In this document: in pieces, positions 1 to 7,879 of the stretch | How positions within the stretch are numbered: the stretch's first letter is position 1 | How the letters are laid out: the number at the start of each line of letters is the position of its first letter | NCBI GenBank assembly: GCA_002718015.1 | Contig: PBCW01000071.1 | Coordinates: 1-16,273, forward strand | DNA: 16,273 nt | Direction: 5' to 3' | Source of the DNA: Rhodospirillaceae bacterium | GTDB taxonomy: Bacteria; Pseudomonadota; Alphaproteobacteria; UBA8366 | Notes under the pieces: generated by a model | The model's database searches: none | Seen by the model: only the letters and a program-made list of their open reading frames with translations | Told to the model about the DNA's origin: nothing | Position numbers and translations under genes: made by a program

Positions 1-263
1 ACTGTGCCGACGTAAACCCCTCCTTCCAATTCCACAGCTGAAGCAAATAGCTTTGGTAGCCCTTCATGCAGGTTCGGATTCCCAAGTGCGAATACACGTT
101 CACCAGGCGTTAGCTGAAGTCGCGCAACAATTCGCGTTACTACTGGTCTCCACCACTCTATATCAAAAATGACAGTTTCAACCCTAGTATCTTGGGCCAA
201 GCTACTACTGGTAATCCAAGCAAAAACTGCCGCATAAGCCCGTAGGGCTGCCTTTTTTTGCAC
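1..263 (-). CDS. Exported protein, N-terminal part (possibly M29-like metallopeptidase)
   Basis: The gene runs off the left edge, so only about 87 N-terminal residues are visible. It starts at GTG (263-261), with AGGAG about 7 nt upstream on the minus strand. The first residues (MQKKAALRAYAAVFAWITSS, then SLAQ) form a signal peptide with likely cleavage after AQ. The mature part contains WWRPVVTRIVARLQLTPGER followed by VFALGNPNLHEGLPKLFASA. A segment of the form 'L..L.PGERV...' leading into a helix that ends with a glycine resembles the N-terminal domain of M29-type aminopeptidases and some related exported proteins. No catalytic residue falls in the visible part, so the family is a guess. 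That it is a coding, exported protein is much more secure: open frame, ribosome-binding site and signal peptide agree. Confidence 0.6.
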   Translation of the reverse strand, partial: MQKKAALRAYAAVFAWITSSSLAQDTRVETVIFDIEWWRPVVTRIVARLQLTPGERVFALGNPNLHEGLPKLFASAVELEGGVYVGT

Positions 264-598
264 GCCGGTCTCCTAGCTCCCTAACCAGAAAGACTATTCT
301 TTTCTCGTACTCTAAGTCTGCTTAACTAGTAATATATCTAACATCGGAAGGCATAACAATTGTGCCTTCAGAGGCTTTGATCTTTGGCGAGATGCTCCAA
401 TGAGAATAGCTCTGTTAATAGTTTTTACGTGAGTCGTAGCATCCTATATTGAGAACTATTGATAACCCTTAAGAACTACTTTGGACACCAATTCATAAGA
501 TAGTCCATTACGCTTAGCGGATGTCATATGCCTACCGAGAGCTGAGTAATTAGTTATCTGAGCATACATTCAGGAATTTAACAAAGACACGTTACACC
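264..598. other. Gene-free intergenic stretch with one hairpin
   Basis: No convincing gene was found in this stretch. It holds the upstream region of the minus-strand exported-protein gene. Its clearest feature is a perfect inverted repeat, GAAGGCA (347-353) and TGCCTTC (363-369), with a 9-nt loop. No T-run follows on either strand, so it is not a typical terminator. It could be an operator or transcript hairpin about 85 bp upstream of the GTG start at 263. Confidence 0.4.
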
Positions 599-623
599 TT
601 TGCCGAGTCCGCTTCGATAGTGC
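599..623 (+). repeat. 25-bp direct repeat, left copy
   Basis: The segment begins TTTGCCGA and ends ATAGTGC. It matches 12321-12345 in 22 of 25 positions without gaps and in the same orientation. The two copies bracket the whole duplicated-gene array. Its end runs into a perfect dyad, AGTGCA (619-624), one T, then TGCACT (626-631). Confidence 0.55.
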
Positions 624-642
624 ATTGCACTGGGTACATGCC

Positions 643-674
643 ACGCGCCCGCCAAGGGTTGTGTAGTTAGTCAT
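643..674 (+). repeat. 32-bp intergenic repeat, copy 1
   Basis: One of four gap-free 32-bp copies, all in the same orientation. The consensus begins ACGCGCCCAC and ends GTTGTGTAGTTAGTCAT. This copy lies beyond the 3' end of the minus-strand gene ending at 718. It is the only copy overlapped by a perfect 9-bp inverted repeat: GGGTACATG (632-640) and CATGTACCC (672-680). Confidence 0.75.
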
Positions 675-717
675 GTACCCGTTCCTGGAGAAAACACGAT
701 GGAGTGTTTGGCCTTTA

Positions 718-1605
718 TTACCCAAACGCATCTAATAAGCTTGGCGGAGGTAAAACAATTAGAACAAAAAAGACATAAAACCCGATCATGCACCAATCAA
801 AAAACGTCTTTTGATCTTTTGTTTGGAAAGATTGACCGCCCGCTGAAATTGCGAACAATGCAATTAGTGAACCATACATAATACCTAGAAGACTATTTGC
901 CATCACACTAGTAATCACTTCTTGGGACCCCGAGACAAAGCCATAAATATGCAGAGCAACACCATAGCAAGAAAAAGTCATGACAGAAGCGAGCGAAGCT
1001 TTGTAAGCTTTTTGAATCAAGGTATAACCTTGAAAATCAGGATAAACGAAACAGATAAGACCAATAACCAATAATGTCATCATCGCGGGTACATGAAGAA
1101 ACTGATTCGTGCGCGTTATATCGCCGGTAATAGAAAAGACCGCCGCAGGTACTGCAAGTATTAGTAAGAGGTATAAACTACAGATTTCAAAGGGAGACAG
1201 GTTTAATTCATCTTTAGTCTTTGGCTCAATTAAAGAAAGGAGGAACGAAAGAAATATACCGAAGGCTAGCGGCGCATAAAATAATTTTTGAGCGTCAAAG
1301 AAGCTTTGTACACTACTCATGTCACTAAGCGTGGCCACTGCATTCATCAAACAAACAACAATTCCAATGGGTATGCAGCATCGGCGAACAAGAGAAATAG
1401 CCTGCCAACCAATCTTCAGAATCGAGCAGAGAGGCACAAGAGTGAGTATCAAAAAGGGATAGATAGAATCTTCATTAAAAATCATTCTGCCGGCATCTAT
1501 ATCGACTCTCGCTAGAGCACCAAGCGCAATGAAAAATACTGTCCACCTCACGATGAGGCTGTTTGATATGTGATCCAGATCTAGCCTACTAATTAAGTTA
1601 TCCAT
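718..1605 (-). CDS. Nine-helix integral membrane protein, function unknown
   Basis: The 295-residue protein is strongly hydrophobic. I count about nine membrane helices (near residues 17-34, 48-66, 75-93, 107-126, 139-159, 171-188, 205-224, 233-253, 271-289) and a Pro-rich C-terminus (PPPSLLDAFG). It has no recognised domain or catalytic motif. The ATG at 1605 overlaps the ancestral stop (TAA, 1600-1598) of the upstream EVIG gene, so the two were probably an operon with coupled translation. A weak AGAAAGG sits about 13 nt upstream. An 8-nt deletion in the EVIG gene now ends that frame nearly 100 nt earlier, which may reduce coupling. A decayed plus-strand relative of almost identical length lies at 6286-7171. 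It is a real gene, but no function can be assigned. Confidence 0.85.
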   Translation of the reverse strand: MDNLISRLDLDHISNSLIVRWTVFFIALGALARVDIDAGRMIFNEDSIYPFLILTLVPLCSILKIGWQAISLVRRCCIPIGIVVCLMNAVATLSDMSSVQSFFDAQKLFYAPLAFGIFLSFLLSLIEPKTKDELNLSPFEICSLYLLLILAVPAAVFSITGDITRTNQFLHVPAMMTLLVIGLICFVYPDFQGYTLIQKAYKASLASVMTFSCYGVALHIYGFVSGSQEVITSVMANSLLGIMYGSLIALFAISAGGQSFQTKDQKTFFDWCMIGFYVFFVLIVLPPPSLLDAFG

Positions 1606-2081
1606 TGTTTGTTAAATACCTTTCTCTGAGTTTTCTTTGAATCACGGCACGGTTCAAAGCCACAAAATAATTTGCAGTGCCTTCAAGCAAGGCGTCATAT
1701 GCTTTCTTCTGGGATTGCTCCTCGTTCCGATTTTGTTAGTATCGTTTCGTAGTTCATTGCAGATACTAAATGATAATAGTCTAGTGTATCCAGTTCCTCT
1801 TCAACGAAAATGCCAAAAAGAGTAGCATAATTGATGCTGGGCGGGAGCGATTGAAATATACCACCTGTCAACTTGTTCCACTTTGAGGGGAACTTGCTCA
1901 ATTCAGGATTTTCTGCAGCCCTCAATTGAATCTCAAAAGCCCGTATCTGAACTTGCTCTAGGTCCCTATTGTCTTCAGCTTGCCTCTTCAACCTCATTTC
2001 CATTGCAAGAAATACAAGCGTCACAATCATCCCAAACGCCCCAATTACCTCACCTAACGAACCTAATTCACTGATAGTCAT
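1598..2081 (-). pseudogene. EVIG-family small membrane protein, copy A, frameshifted near its 3' end
   Basis: The start is ATG at 2081 (MTISELGSLGEVIGA), preceded by GGAGG at about 7 nt and matching the other copies. One membrane helix spans about residues 9-30 (up to FLAMEMRLKR), followed by a soluble region with KWNKLTGG and an A-M-N-[YF] block. The current frame stops at TGA (1697-1695) after PEESI. In another frame the missing tail continues as YDALLEGTANYF and ends RKLRERYLTNNG at TAA 1600-1598. This matches the tail of copy B (YDSVLRESARYM...LGERYLPDQ). Alignment of AGC-AT-ATGAC here with AGC-ATGCGACATT-ATGAC in B shows an 8-nt deletion near 1698-1702. The product would lack about 35 residues. 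The anchor is intact, so a shortened protein may still be made. The family's function is unknown. Confidence 0.75.
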
Positions 2082-2325
2082 TTTATCCTCCCGAAAACCC
2101 AATCCAGAATGTTCATAAGCCTTAAATATAACAATCGAACAGTTAATATATCAGTCAGGAATATCAGCGGCACAACTGATCCAAAATAGTGCATCGCGAT
2201 GATGCATGGGTAACCGCCGTAAGCAAGACAAAAATGAATCTGTCAGTAAGCTATTCTTGGGAATGGTTAGTTTGGTAAGATCGAACAAGGTGTAAGTTAA
2301 ATTTCTAGAGAACTTGGAAAAAGAG
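2082..2325. promoter_or_regulatory. Divergent regulatory region A (EVIG copy A / PD40 copy A)
   Basis: The region lies between two divergent starts and is recognisably the same as 8370-8607 and 9269-9515. On minus, a TTATATT box (2131-2125) about 44 nt before the EVIG start recurs in the other two copies and is the best -10 candidate. A dyad, TGCATC-GCGAT-GATGCA (2190-2206), lies about 110 nt from the EVIG start, where the others also carry symmetry. On plus, the leader TTTCTAGAGAACTTGGA just before the PD40 ATG is almost identical in all copies and carries the ribosome-binding site. Confidence 0.5.
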
Positions 2326-4529
2326 ATGCCTAGCCAGTGGGAAAGGTTTAAGCAGAGTAATATCGCTAAGATAGGTATTGGCGCCAGCTTGGTCGTCTGG
2401 GTGCTTATCCAACTGATCGAGGCCGTGCTGCCAACGTTTGGAACACCTCTTTGGGTTGCGCAAACCCTTGCTTTTCTGTTTATTCCGGGATTCCCAATAG
2501 CCCTTCTGGTCGGGTGGGCCTATGAGAAACTGCCTGCCCAATCTGCTGACACTGACGGTGTGGCATCAGTGTCTCAGCCAGCACATTCAACTTCTAAGAA
2601 AACCTTAGCCTTAGTCGGTAATGGGTCGTGTGCAGTAATTGGGCTCTTCGGCTTCTACATGATGCCGTTTATTGTGATCAAGGAGCATTTGAAGGTAGCT
2701 CCATCGGCGGTTCTGAAACTCTATTGACCGCCGAGAATTTAAGCGATTTGACTTATAGAAACTACAGAGGATACCGCGCATCCGTGTTGCTGGGAGCCAC
2801 TGGATTACGAGCCCTTCACAACACTCGAACCGATATAGCGGTCTCAAATGACGGGCGAAGCTTAGCATACCTCAATAATCGTAGTGGCTTTCAAGAGCTA
2901 GTAATCAAAGACATTAAAGTTACCAATAATATTAGTACGCTCGGCAGACTGAGTACAGCTCAAGGAAGCGGTTTGCTTTTCTTTTCACAAGATGACGAGT
3001 GGCTGCATTTTATCGACGCGGGCAAATTATCGAGGGTTAGAGTAGAGGGGGGCGCGTTTCAAGTAATCCTGAATGACGTTGCCGTCGCGCGAAGCGGCTA
3101 TACTTCTTTTGAAGAAAAGATTTTTTTCACCAATGCTGCAGATGGCCAACTCTACTCTTTACCAGTCTCTCGCGGTCAGCCAGAGGCCATTCAAGTTATG
3201 TCTTCAGACGCAGAATCCCGAGCCTTTAGTTGGCCTCGTGTCCTCCCTGGGAATACTCATCTTTTAGTAACCTCTTCTATAAGTGCTGAACAAGTTGGAA
3301 TAGGCAATATCAAGGTTCTAAATATAGAAACTGGTGACACAAGCACCTTGATCCAAACGGCATCTAATGCAACTTATCTACCCTCGGGACACATTATTTT
3401 TGTGAGAGATGCTTCTCTTTGGGCAGTACCTTTTGACTTGAGAAATAGAGAAATAATTGGCGCCCAGGTACCTGTTGTCCAAGGTATCGAGACCAATAGC
3501 CAGTTGGGGCATGCAGCTTATGCAGTTTCCCAAGATGGGAGGCTTTTCTATTTACCGGGTAACGATGTTGGGGGGAACTCCGGACAAAACCAATTAACTT
3601 GGGTTGATAAAAATGGTCGTATAGAAGTAGAGGCTACGGATCGAGCGTTCGGACACATGAGCTTGTCTCCAAATGAAAATCGCCTGGCGGTCACCGTATA
3701 CGAAGATACTGGTGGTTCAGACATTTGGGTATGGGACTTGAATCGCAAAACTCTTGGGCGGCGCACCTCCGGTGGAGAGGGCTCTCGCTCCATCTGGAGT
3801 CCTGATGGCCGCATGCTTATATATTCACATGGTGTCGAAGGCCTCAGAGCAGTGGCATCTAATGGAACAGAGCAACCGATACCCCTGTTGTCTTCTAGCA
3901 CTCCCGCGGTCCCCACTTCAGTCTCTACCACAGGAGAAGTGGTTTTCGGAGTGGGCGCCCCATTTAGACTTTACACCCTAAATCTGCAAAGTATTGAAGA
4001 GCAGGAAACAATAGCTACGGAGTTAGCCGTCGCACTAGAGCCGCCACGCTGGCACGGCAGCCAGATATCACCAGATGGTAATTGGATCGCTTATGTGAGT
4101 AATGAAACAGGCGAAAATCAAATATACGTAAGACCATTTCCTGAAATAAATGGTGGTAAGTGGCAGGCAAGCACCGTACCGGGTATGCAACCTATCTGGC
4201 ATCCGACCGACGATATCCTATTTTATGAGTTGCAGGGTGGTCAGCAATACTCGAATCCCTACGAGGTGGATAGATCAGACCCTGACAACAGCCCGTCTGT
4301 TATTAACTTTGGCGCCCCTGAGGAGATGTTCTCGCGTCCTACTTTGAAGAATCCAACAACTATCCCAGCATGGGTGTATTCAGCCAGCGAGGATAGATTT
4401 TTAATCCTCGAGCAGCCCGGTGTTGGGACAAGCACGGAGGATGAAGTTCTTCAAGCTCAAACAAATTTAATAGTAGTCGACGATTGGTACCCTGAGGTTC
4501 AAAGCTTGACGCCGGCAACTGTCCAATGA
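2326..4529 (+). pseudogene. Membrane-anchored PD40 beta-propeller protein, copy A, single-base frameshift
   Basis: Translation starts at ATG 2326 (MPSQWERFKQSNIAKI), after the conserved TTGGAAAAAGAG leader. Three hydrophobic helices follow, at about residues 15-36, 43-64 and 95-117. At ATT-GTG-ATC (2671-2679) the frame is lost and reading stops at 2727. The next frame resumes at GAT (2676) and stays open to 4529. Relative to intact copy D (PFIFDGEGF), one base is missing near 2674. Restored, the protein is about 734 aa: anchor plus a large extracytoplasmic WD40/PD40-type propeller with blades such as SPNENRLAV, SPDGRMLIYS and SPDGNWIAY, a YVRPFPEINGGKW block, and a C-terminus DDWYPEVQ. More than 600 codons remain open after the shift, so the lesion is recent, a sequencing error, or tolerated. 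The role is unknown; such propellers usually bind protein or peptide ligands. Confidence 0.8.
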
Positions 4530-4616
4530 ACTCGCAGGAAGGGTCTAATGTCCATAAGCAGGATAAAGTTCTCAGACTAGTAGAATGGACAAGTATCAAA
4601 TTACGCAAGGCCAGTT

Positions 4617-4648
4617 ACGCGCCCACCGATAGTTGTGAAGTTGGTCAT
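4617..4648 (+). repeat. 32-bp intergenic repeat, copy 2
   Basis: Gap-free match to the consensus (ACGCGCCCAC...AGTTGTG.AGTT.GTCAT). It lies 88 bp past the stop of PD40 copy A and before the unrecognised gene at 4768, so it closes module 1. The rest of 4530-4767 shows no gene or terminator. Confidence 0.75.
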
Positions 4649-4767
4649 AAGGATTAATCGACTACGCGGAAGATTTCGCTGAGTTCGGCATCAGTGAGGA
4701 AATTTAGCCGATCTGTATAGTATCTTTTGGATATTAAAACGATGAACCGAAATTTTGAGAGGTTTGT

Positions 4768-5577
4768 ATGAAAAACCAACAAATTTTGCCCATACGATTT
4801 GAAGATGAAGTGGAACATAAAAGCCTTTATCCTTGGGCACTTAAAGAACATGATCAGGACGGTAAGCCAATGGGTAGGGACCAGATTCCCTTCAAATGGT
4901 CTTCATGGTTCTCAGCTACAAGCCTAAAATATGTCGAAGATTATGAACACGATGGGCGAGAGTCCCACAGTGAAAGTAAGGAATTTAATCTAGATGAAGT
5001 GAAAATGGTTAAAGAAGATACAGCGGTTTCGATTGACTGCTCGCGGACTATTTCAGCATCCCTCGCGCCTGGCCGCCATGATATCGATAATGATCAATTT
5101 GCAGACGCGACCTGGTATTCATTTTTTGGCACTGATAGAACCATCAAAGACATTAGGCTCTTAATTCAGGAAACGGGCGAAGGTAAGCAAGATACTTGTT
5201 TTTTAGAGGGGATTTTAAGCTACATCATACGTTTGGATGTAAAAGAGGAAGTTGTAGATGATTATCTTGCTATTCGACTAAATCTTGCACAAGAAAGATT
5301 CAATTCAATCGCCGCATCACTTAAAGCCGGAGAAATTAACTGGTGCAATATTATGCTCAGCGGTGTTTCCGGTTTCTACTCCGAGTGGTCACAGAGAATC
5401 TCCGCTTATGATAGAATAAAAGTCCTACCGACAGCCTTACTTAATGATTTAAACATAGATAATATTGACGAGGAAAAAGCTAAAAGACTTCCAAGGCTTG
5501 GCAAAGTCGAATCATTTAGCCTTAAGTTAGGTAGTAAGTCTGAGCTTCTCAAATTGCCTAAAATAGCGGTTTATTGA
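4768..5577 (+). CDS. Unrecognised 269-residue soluble protein
   Basis: The gene begins at ATG 4768 with GAGAGG five nt upstream. It encodes a charged, hydrophilic protein with no signal peptide or membrane helix, so it is probably cytoplasmic. Visible features are an acidic N-terminus (RFEDEVEHKSLYPWALKEHD), a Trp/Ser-rich stretch (FKWSSWFSATS), a His/Asp/Glu-rich segment (YEHDGRESHSESKEF), a mixed core with DATWYSFFGTDRTIKD, and a Lys/Leu-rich C-terminus (KLGSKSELLKLPKIAVY). I recognise no family. The gene stands alone after the 32-bp repeat and converges with EVIG copy B. It is the only apparently intact plus-strand gene of module 2 and resembles no other gene in the array. The long open frame and good ribosome-binding site make it credible. 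Confidence 0.7.
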   Translation: MKNQQILPIRFEDEVEHKSLYPWALKEHDQDGKPMGRDQIPFKWSSWFSATSLKYVEDYEHDGRESHSESKEFNLDEVKMVKEDTAVSIDCSRTISASLAPGRHDIDNDQFADATWYSFFGTDRTIKDIRLLIQETGEGKQDTCFLEGILSYIIRLDVKEEVVDDYLAIRLNLAQERFNSIAASLKAGEINWCNIMLSGVSGFYSEWSQRISAYDRIKVLPTALLNDLNIDNIDEEKAKRLPRLGKVESFSLKLGSKSELLKLPKIAVY

Positions 5578-5703
5578 ACCGATCTCGGCTGGATTGCTAA
5601 AATACTAAGTGCGAAAAGATTCCCACTTTACCTCACTCGCTTGACGATCCTTGTAGTCCTCCAAAGGAGCGGCCCTAGTCCTGCGTTCTCAATCAAACCG
5701 TTT

Positions 5704-6192
5704 TTACTGATCTGGTAAATATCTTTCGCCTAACCTTTTTGGCATTGTCAAATTTCCAAGAACCGTCATATATCTGGCCGACTCCCTCAAGACAGAGTCA
5801 TAATGTCGCATGCTTGCTTTCGGAATACCGCCTCTATCGAATTTGGCTAAAATCATTTCAAAATTCATTGCGCTACCGTAGAAGTAGAAAACAAGAGCTG
5901 TCCTCTCTTCTTCGGTAAAAAGCTTAGCGACTGAATCTTCCGTAACTCCGCTGGGCCGTGGCTGGAAATGGCCGCCGGTCAATTTGTTCCACTTCGCCAT
6001 GACACTACAAAGCGATGGGCTCGTGGCTACGCTCGGTTGGAGCTCTTGATTGCGGATTTGTACCTTTTCAAGGTCCCTATAACTTTCGTCTTCCCTTTTC
6101 ATGCGCATTTCCATCGCAAGAAACACAAGTGTCACGATCAAACCTAATGCGCCAATTACCTCACCCAACGAACCTAGTTCACTTATAGTCAT
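5704..6192 (-). CDS. EVIG-family small membrane protein, copy B (intact)
   Basis: The protein has 162 residues starting at MTISELGSLGEVIGA. An earlier in-frame start at 6231 exists, but ATG 6192 has GGAGGA at ideal spacing and aligns with the paralogues, so it is preferred. One N-terminal membrane helix (about 9-30) ends in a basic stretch (EMRMKRED). A soluble region of about 130 residues follows, with KWNKLTGGHFQP, FTEEERTALVFYFY, AMNFEMILAKFDRGG, MRHYDSVLRES and a C-terminus LGERYLPDQ. It is most similar to copy C over its full length. It converges with the 4768 gene and diverges from the ruined membrane-protein gene at 6286, with no PD40 gene attached. Function unknown; an inner-membrane protein with a soluble domain. 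Confidence 0.85.
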   Translation of the reverse strand: MTISELGSLGEVIGALGLIVTLVFLAMEMRMKREDESYRDLEKVQIRNQELQPSVATSPSLCSVMAKWNKLTGGHFQPRPSGVTEDSVAKLFTEEERTALVFYFYGSAMNFEMILAKFDRGGIPKASMRHYDSVLRESARYMTVLGNLTMPKRLGERYLPDQ

Positions 6193-6285
6193 TTTATCTT
6201 CCTCCTGTTTGGTGAATACTGTCCCGTCCAATCTACTTCACTTAATATAGCAAGCATCAACAATGCCAAGAATTCTTTCCAAAAG

Positions 6286-7171
6286 GTGGATGGATATGAC
6301 AAAACATCTTTGATTACGGGAATACCGGAATACCGGACTATCTGCTCTTGGTTTTTGGCCTGTTGGGTTTTGTGTCAGCTCTCTTTTAGCAGTGCCCGAG
6401 CTGGAGCAAGTTATCTAAATTTCCAACATGTTGGTGGTTGCTGTGCAAGTATTACCAGCAGCGTTTTGGCTTCGGTTCCGAGCAAATATCCCTATAAGCA
6501 AGACTGTTCTCGTTACTTCGGTACCTGCTGGAATAATAGCTACCGCTGTAGGCTTTCACGTCATCATGATTAATTCTGGGCCGTTAGAAGATTTAGGCTT
6601 AGGCGCTGCGCTTATGACTCTAACTACCCTTGATGGTGGACTCTTAGCAATTGTTGCCTACGCCACAAGGAATAAGTATGACCATAAAATCCTCGCAATA
6701 AAGCCATTTACCGTTTTGCCTTGTGCGATACCTATAACTTCTTCATATTAAATCGCGTTCATAACTAGCCCGGGCGTGACATTTTTTGACTACGTATCAC
6801 TAAAAGTTATTATTCTTTTCTGCGGTATTTCTATCCTGCTTCTGGCAGGATCAGCCTTAAAAAATGTTGCGAGGGTTCTTGCAGAAGCTTCCACCATCGG
6901 AATTATGCTTAGCATAATTATCGCTCTTGTCATCTGGTTTCGGAGTATCGCCGAAGGCACAATACCCAAGGATGCAACAGACATTGCAACTTTAGGACTT
7001 CTCTGCGGAACCTGATTGTTTATGCTGTCTTATTACGCATCCCTTCTTACAGGAGAAACCGATGAGATCAAATTTGACATCAAGAACTGGCATCTAATTG
7101 AGTCTGCTACTCTTTATATCTTGTTGGTATTTGCACCACCAAGCATCTTCGAACTTGCAGTATACATGTGA
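6286..7171 (+). pseudogene. Decayed multi-helix membrane protein, relative of the 718-1605 gene
   Basis: Several overlapping short frames join into one ancestral gene starting near GTG 6286. An 8-bp tandem duplication (GGAATACC twice, about 6320-6335) breaks the frame after TSLITGIP. Removing one unit restores DYLLLVFGLLGFVSALF. A one-base loss near 6388 shifts to the frame reading LAVPELEQVI. That frame then runs to 7171 but carries in-frame stops at about 6416, 6749 (TAA) and 7013 (TGA). Its span of 886 nt (about 295 codons) equals the 295 aa of the minus-strand protein at 718-1605. Helix spacing is similar: compare SVPAGIIATA with CIPIGIVVCL, and LYILLVFAPPSIFEL with FYVFFVLIVLPPPSLLD. With five lesions it is clearly dead. 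It lies between divergent EVIG copy B and the EVIG-like gene at 7267. Confidence 0.75.
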
Positions 7172-7266
7172 AATTAAAACCTTCTTTCCATCAATCGCTT
7201 AATTAAATTCTATTATTAACAAAGACGGTTTTACATCGTGTTCTATTTTTCGATCAAAGGTACAGA

Positions 7267-7782
7267 ATCAATTGGGAAGCATTTGGAGCTATTGGTGAGG
7301 TTGTCGGAGCGATAGGCGTAATTCTTACGTTAGGCTTCTTGGCGCTACAAATACGTCAGAATACGAAAGGTTTAGTAGCAGAAACTGAGATGCAAATGAA
7401 TTTCAAAGTAGCGGACATTTATTCGAGGATCGACTCTAACCCGCACTTATTGCGTAGCTGGATGAAAGCTATTGAAGATGCTACTCCACTATCTCTTGAG
7501 GAAGAGGCGAATTTTGGTTGGCAGTTTTCGTCTGTAATTTGGACGATGCAGGGTTGCTTGGCGCAATTTAAAAGGGGAAATATATTTGAAGGAATGATGC
7601 TCTCGGTGCTGCAAAATATCTTCGGAATCATGGAGGCTTCAATTGCCAAAGATCTTTGGGATGACGAAGTTTGGAGTCTAAATTCAGACTTTCACGATAA
7701 TATAAATAAGATGCGGGAACAAACATCTTGGTCTCCGGGTCATTTAAGGGGGAAATACAAGCCGAGATTTTCAGACGAATAA
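7267..7782 (+). CDS. Divergent EVIG-family membrane protein with ATC in place of a start codon
   Basis: The reading frame gives (ATC)-NWEAFGAIGEVVGAIGVIL, then TLGFLALQIRQNTKGL, then a soluble domain ending GKYKPRFSDE. It aligns without gaps to the first 30 residues of the EVIG copies, and its ATC (7267-7269) falls exactly on their ATG. AAAGG lies 6 nt upstream, as expected for a ribosome-binding site. Between the previous in-frame stop (7204-7206) and 7267 there is no ATG, GTG or TTG. The first conventional start is TTG 7339, which would remove the membrane helix. Starting at ATC the protein has 171 residues and no internal stop. Either initiation at AUC is used, which is rare and inefficient in bacteria, or the gene was silenced by a recent ATG-to-ATC change. 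Family membership is solid; expression is doubtful. Confidence 0.65.
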   Translation: MNWEAFGAIGEVVGAIGVILTLGFLALQIRQNTKGLVAETEMQMNFKVADIYSRIDSNPHLLRSWMKAIEDATPLSLEEEANFGWQFSSVIWTMQGCLAQFKRGNIFEGMMLSVLQNIFGIMEASIAKDLWDDEVWSLNSDFHDNINKMREQTSWSPGHLRGKYKPRFSDE

Positions 7783-7818
7783 AATAGACTAGAGGCAGCT
7801 TTAAACTGGGCGCATTTC

Positions 7819-7850
7819 ACGCGCCCACTGAGAGTTGTGTAGTTGTTTAT
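7819..7850 (+). repeat. 32-bp intergenic repeat, copy 3
   Basis: Gap-free match to the consensus (ACGCGCCCAC then AGTTGTGTAGTT). It lies between the convergent ends of the genes stopping at 7782 and 7863. Together with GGGCGC at 7808-7813 its GCGCCC (7821-7826) forms a short hairpin across ATTTCAC. Confidence 0.75.
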
Positions 7851-7854
7851 TCTC

Positions 7855-7879
7855 AAGCCTTGTTAAGCCTTGTTAAGCC
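7855..7879. repeat. Short tandem repeat, 10-bp unit
   Basis: AAGCCTTGTT is repeated twice and followed by AAGCC. It overlaps the 3' end of EVIG copy C. There it creates the tail LNKA, which the other copies lack (they end RYLPDQ or RYLTNNG). Confidence 0.6.

Noticed and set aside
699..881. A 60-codon plus-strand reading frame with GGAG upstream, starting just after repeat copy 1
   Set aside because: It lies almost wholly antisense to the 3' end of the well-supported membrane-protein gene and has no recognisable features.
2664..2680. Programmed -1 frameshift in PD40 copy A
   Set aside because: The sequence before the shift (G TTT ATT) does not fit an X-XXY-YYZ slippery heptamer, no clear downstream hairpin was noticed, and copy D encodes the same protein in one frame.
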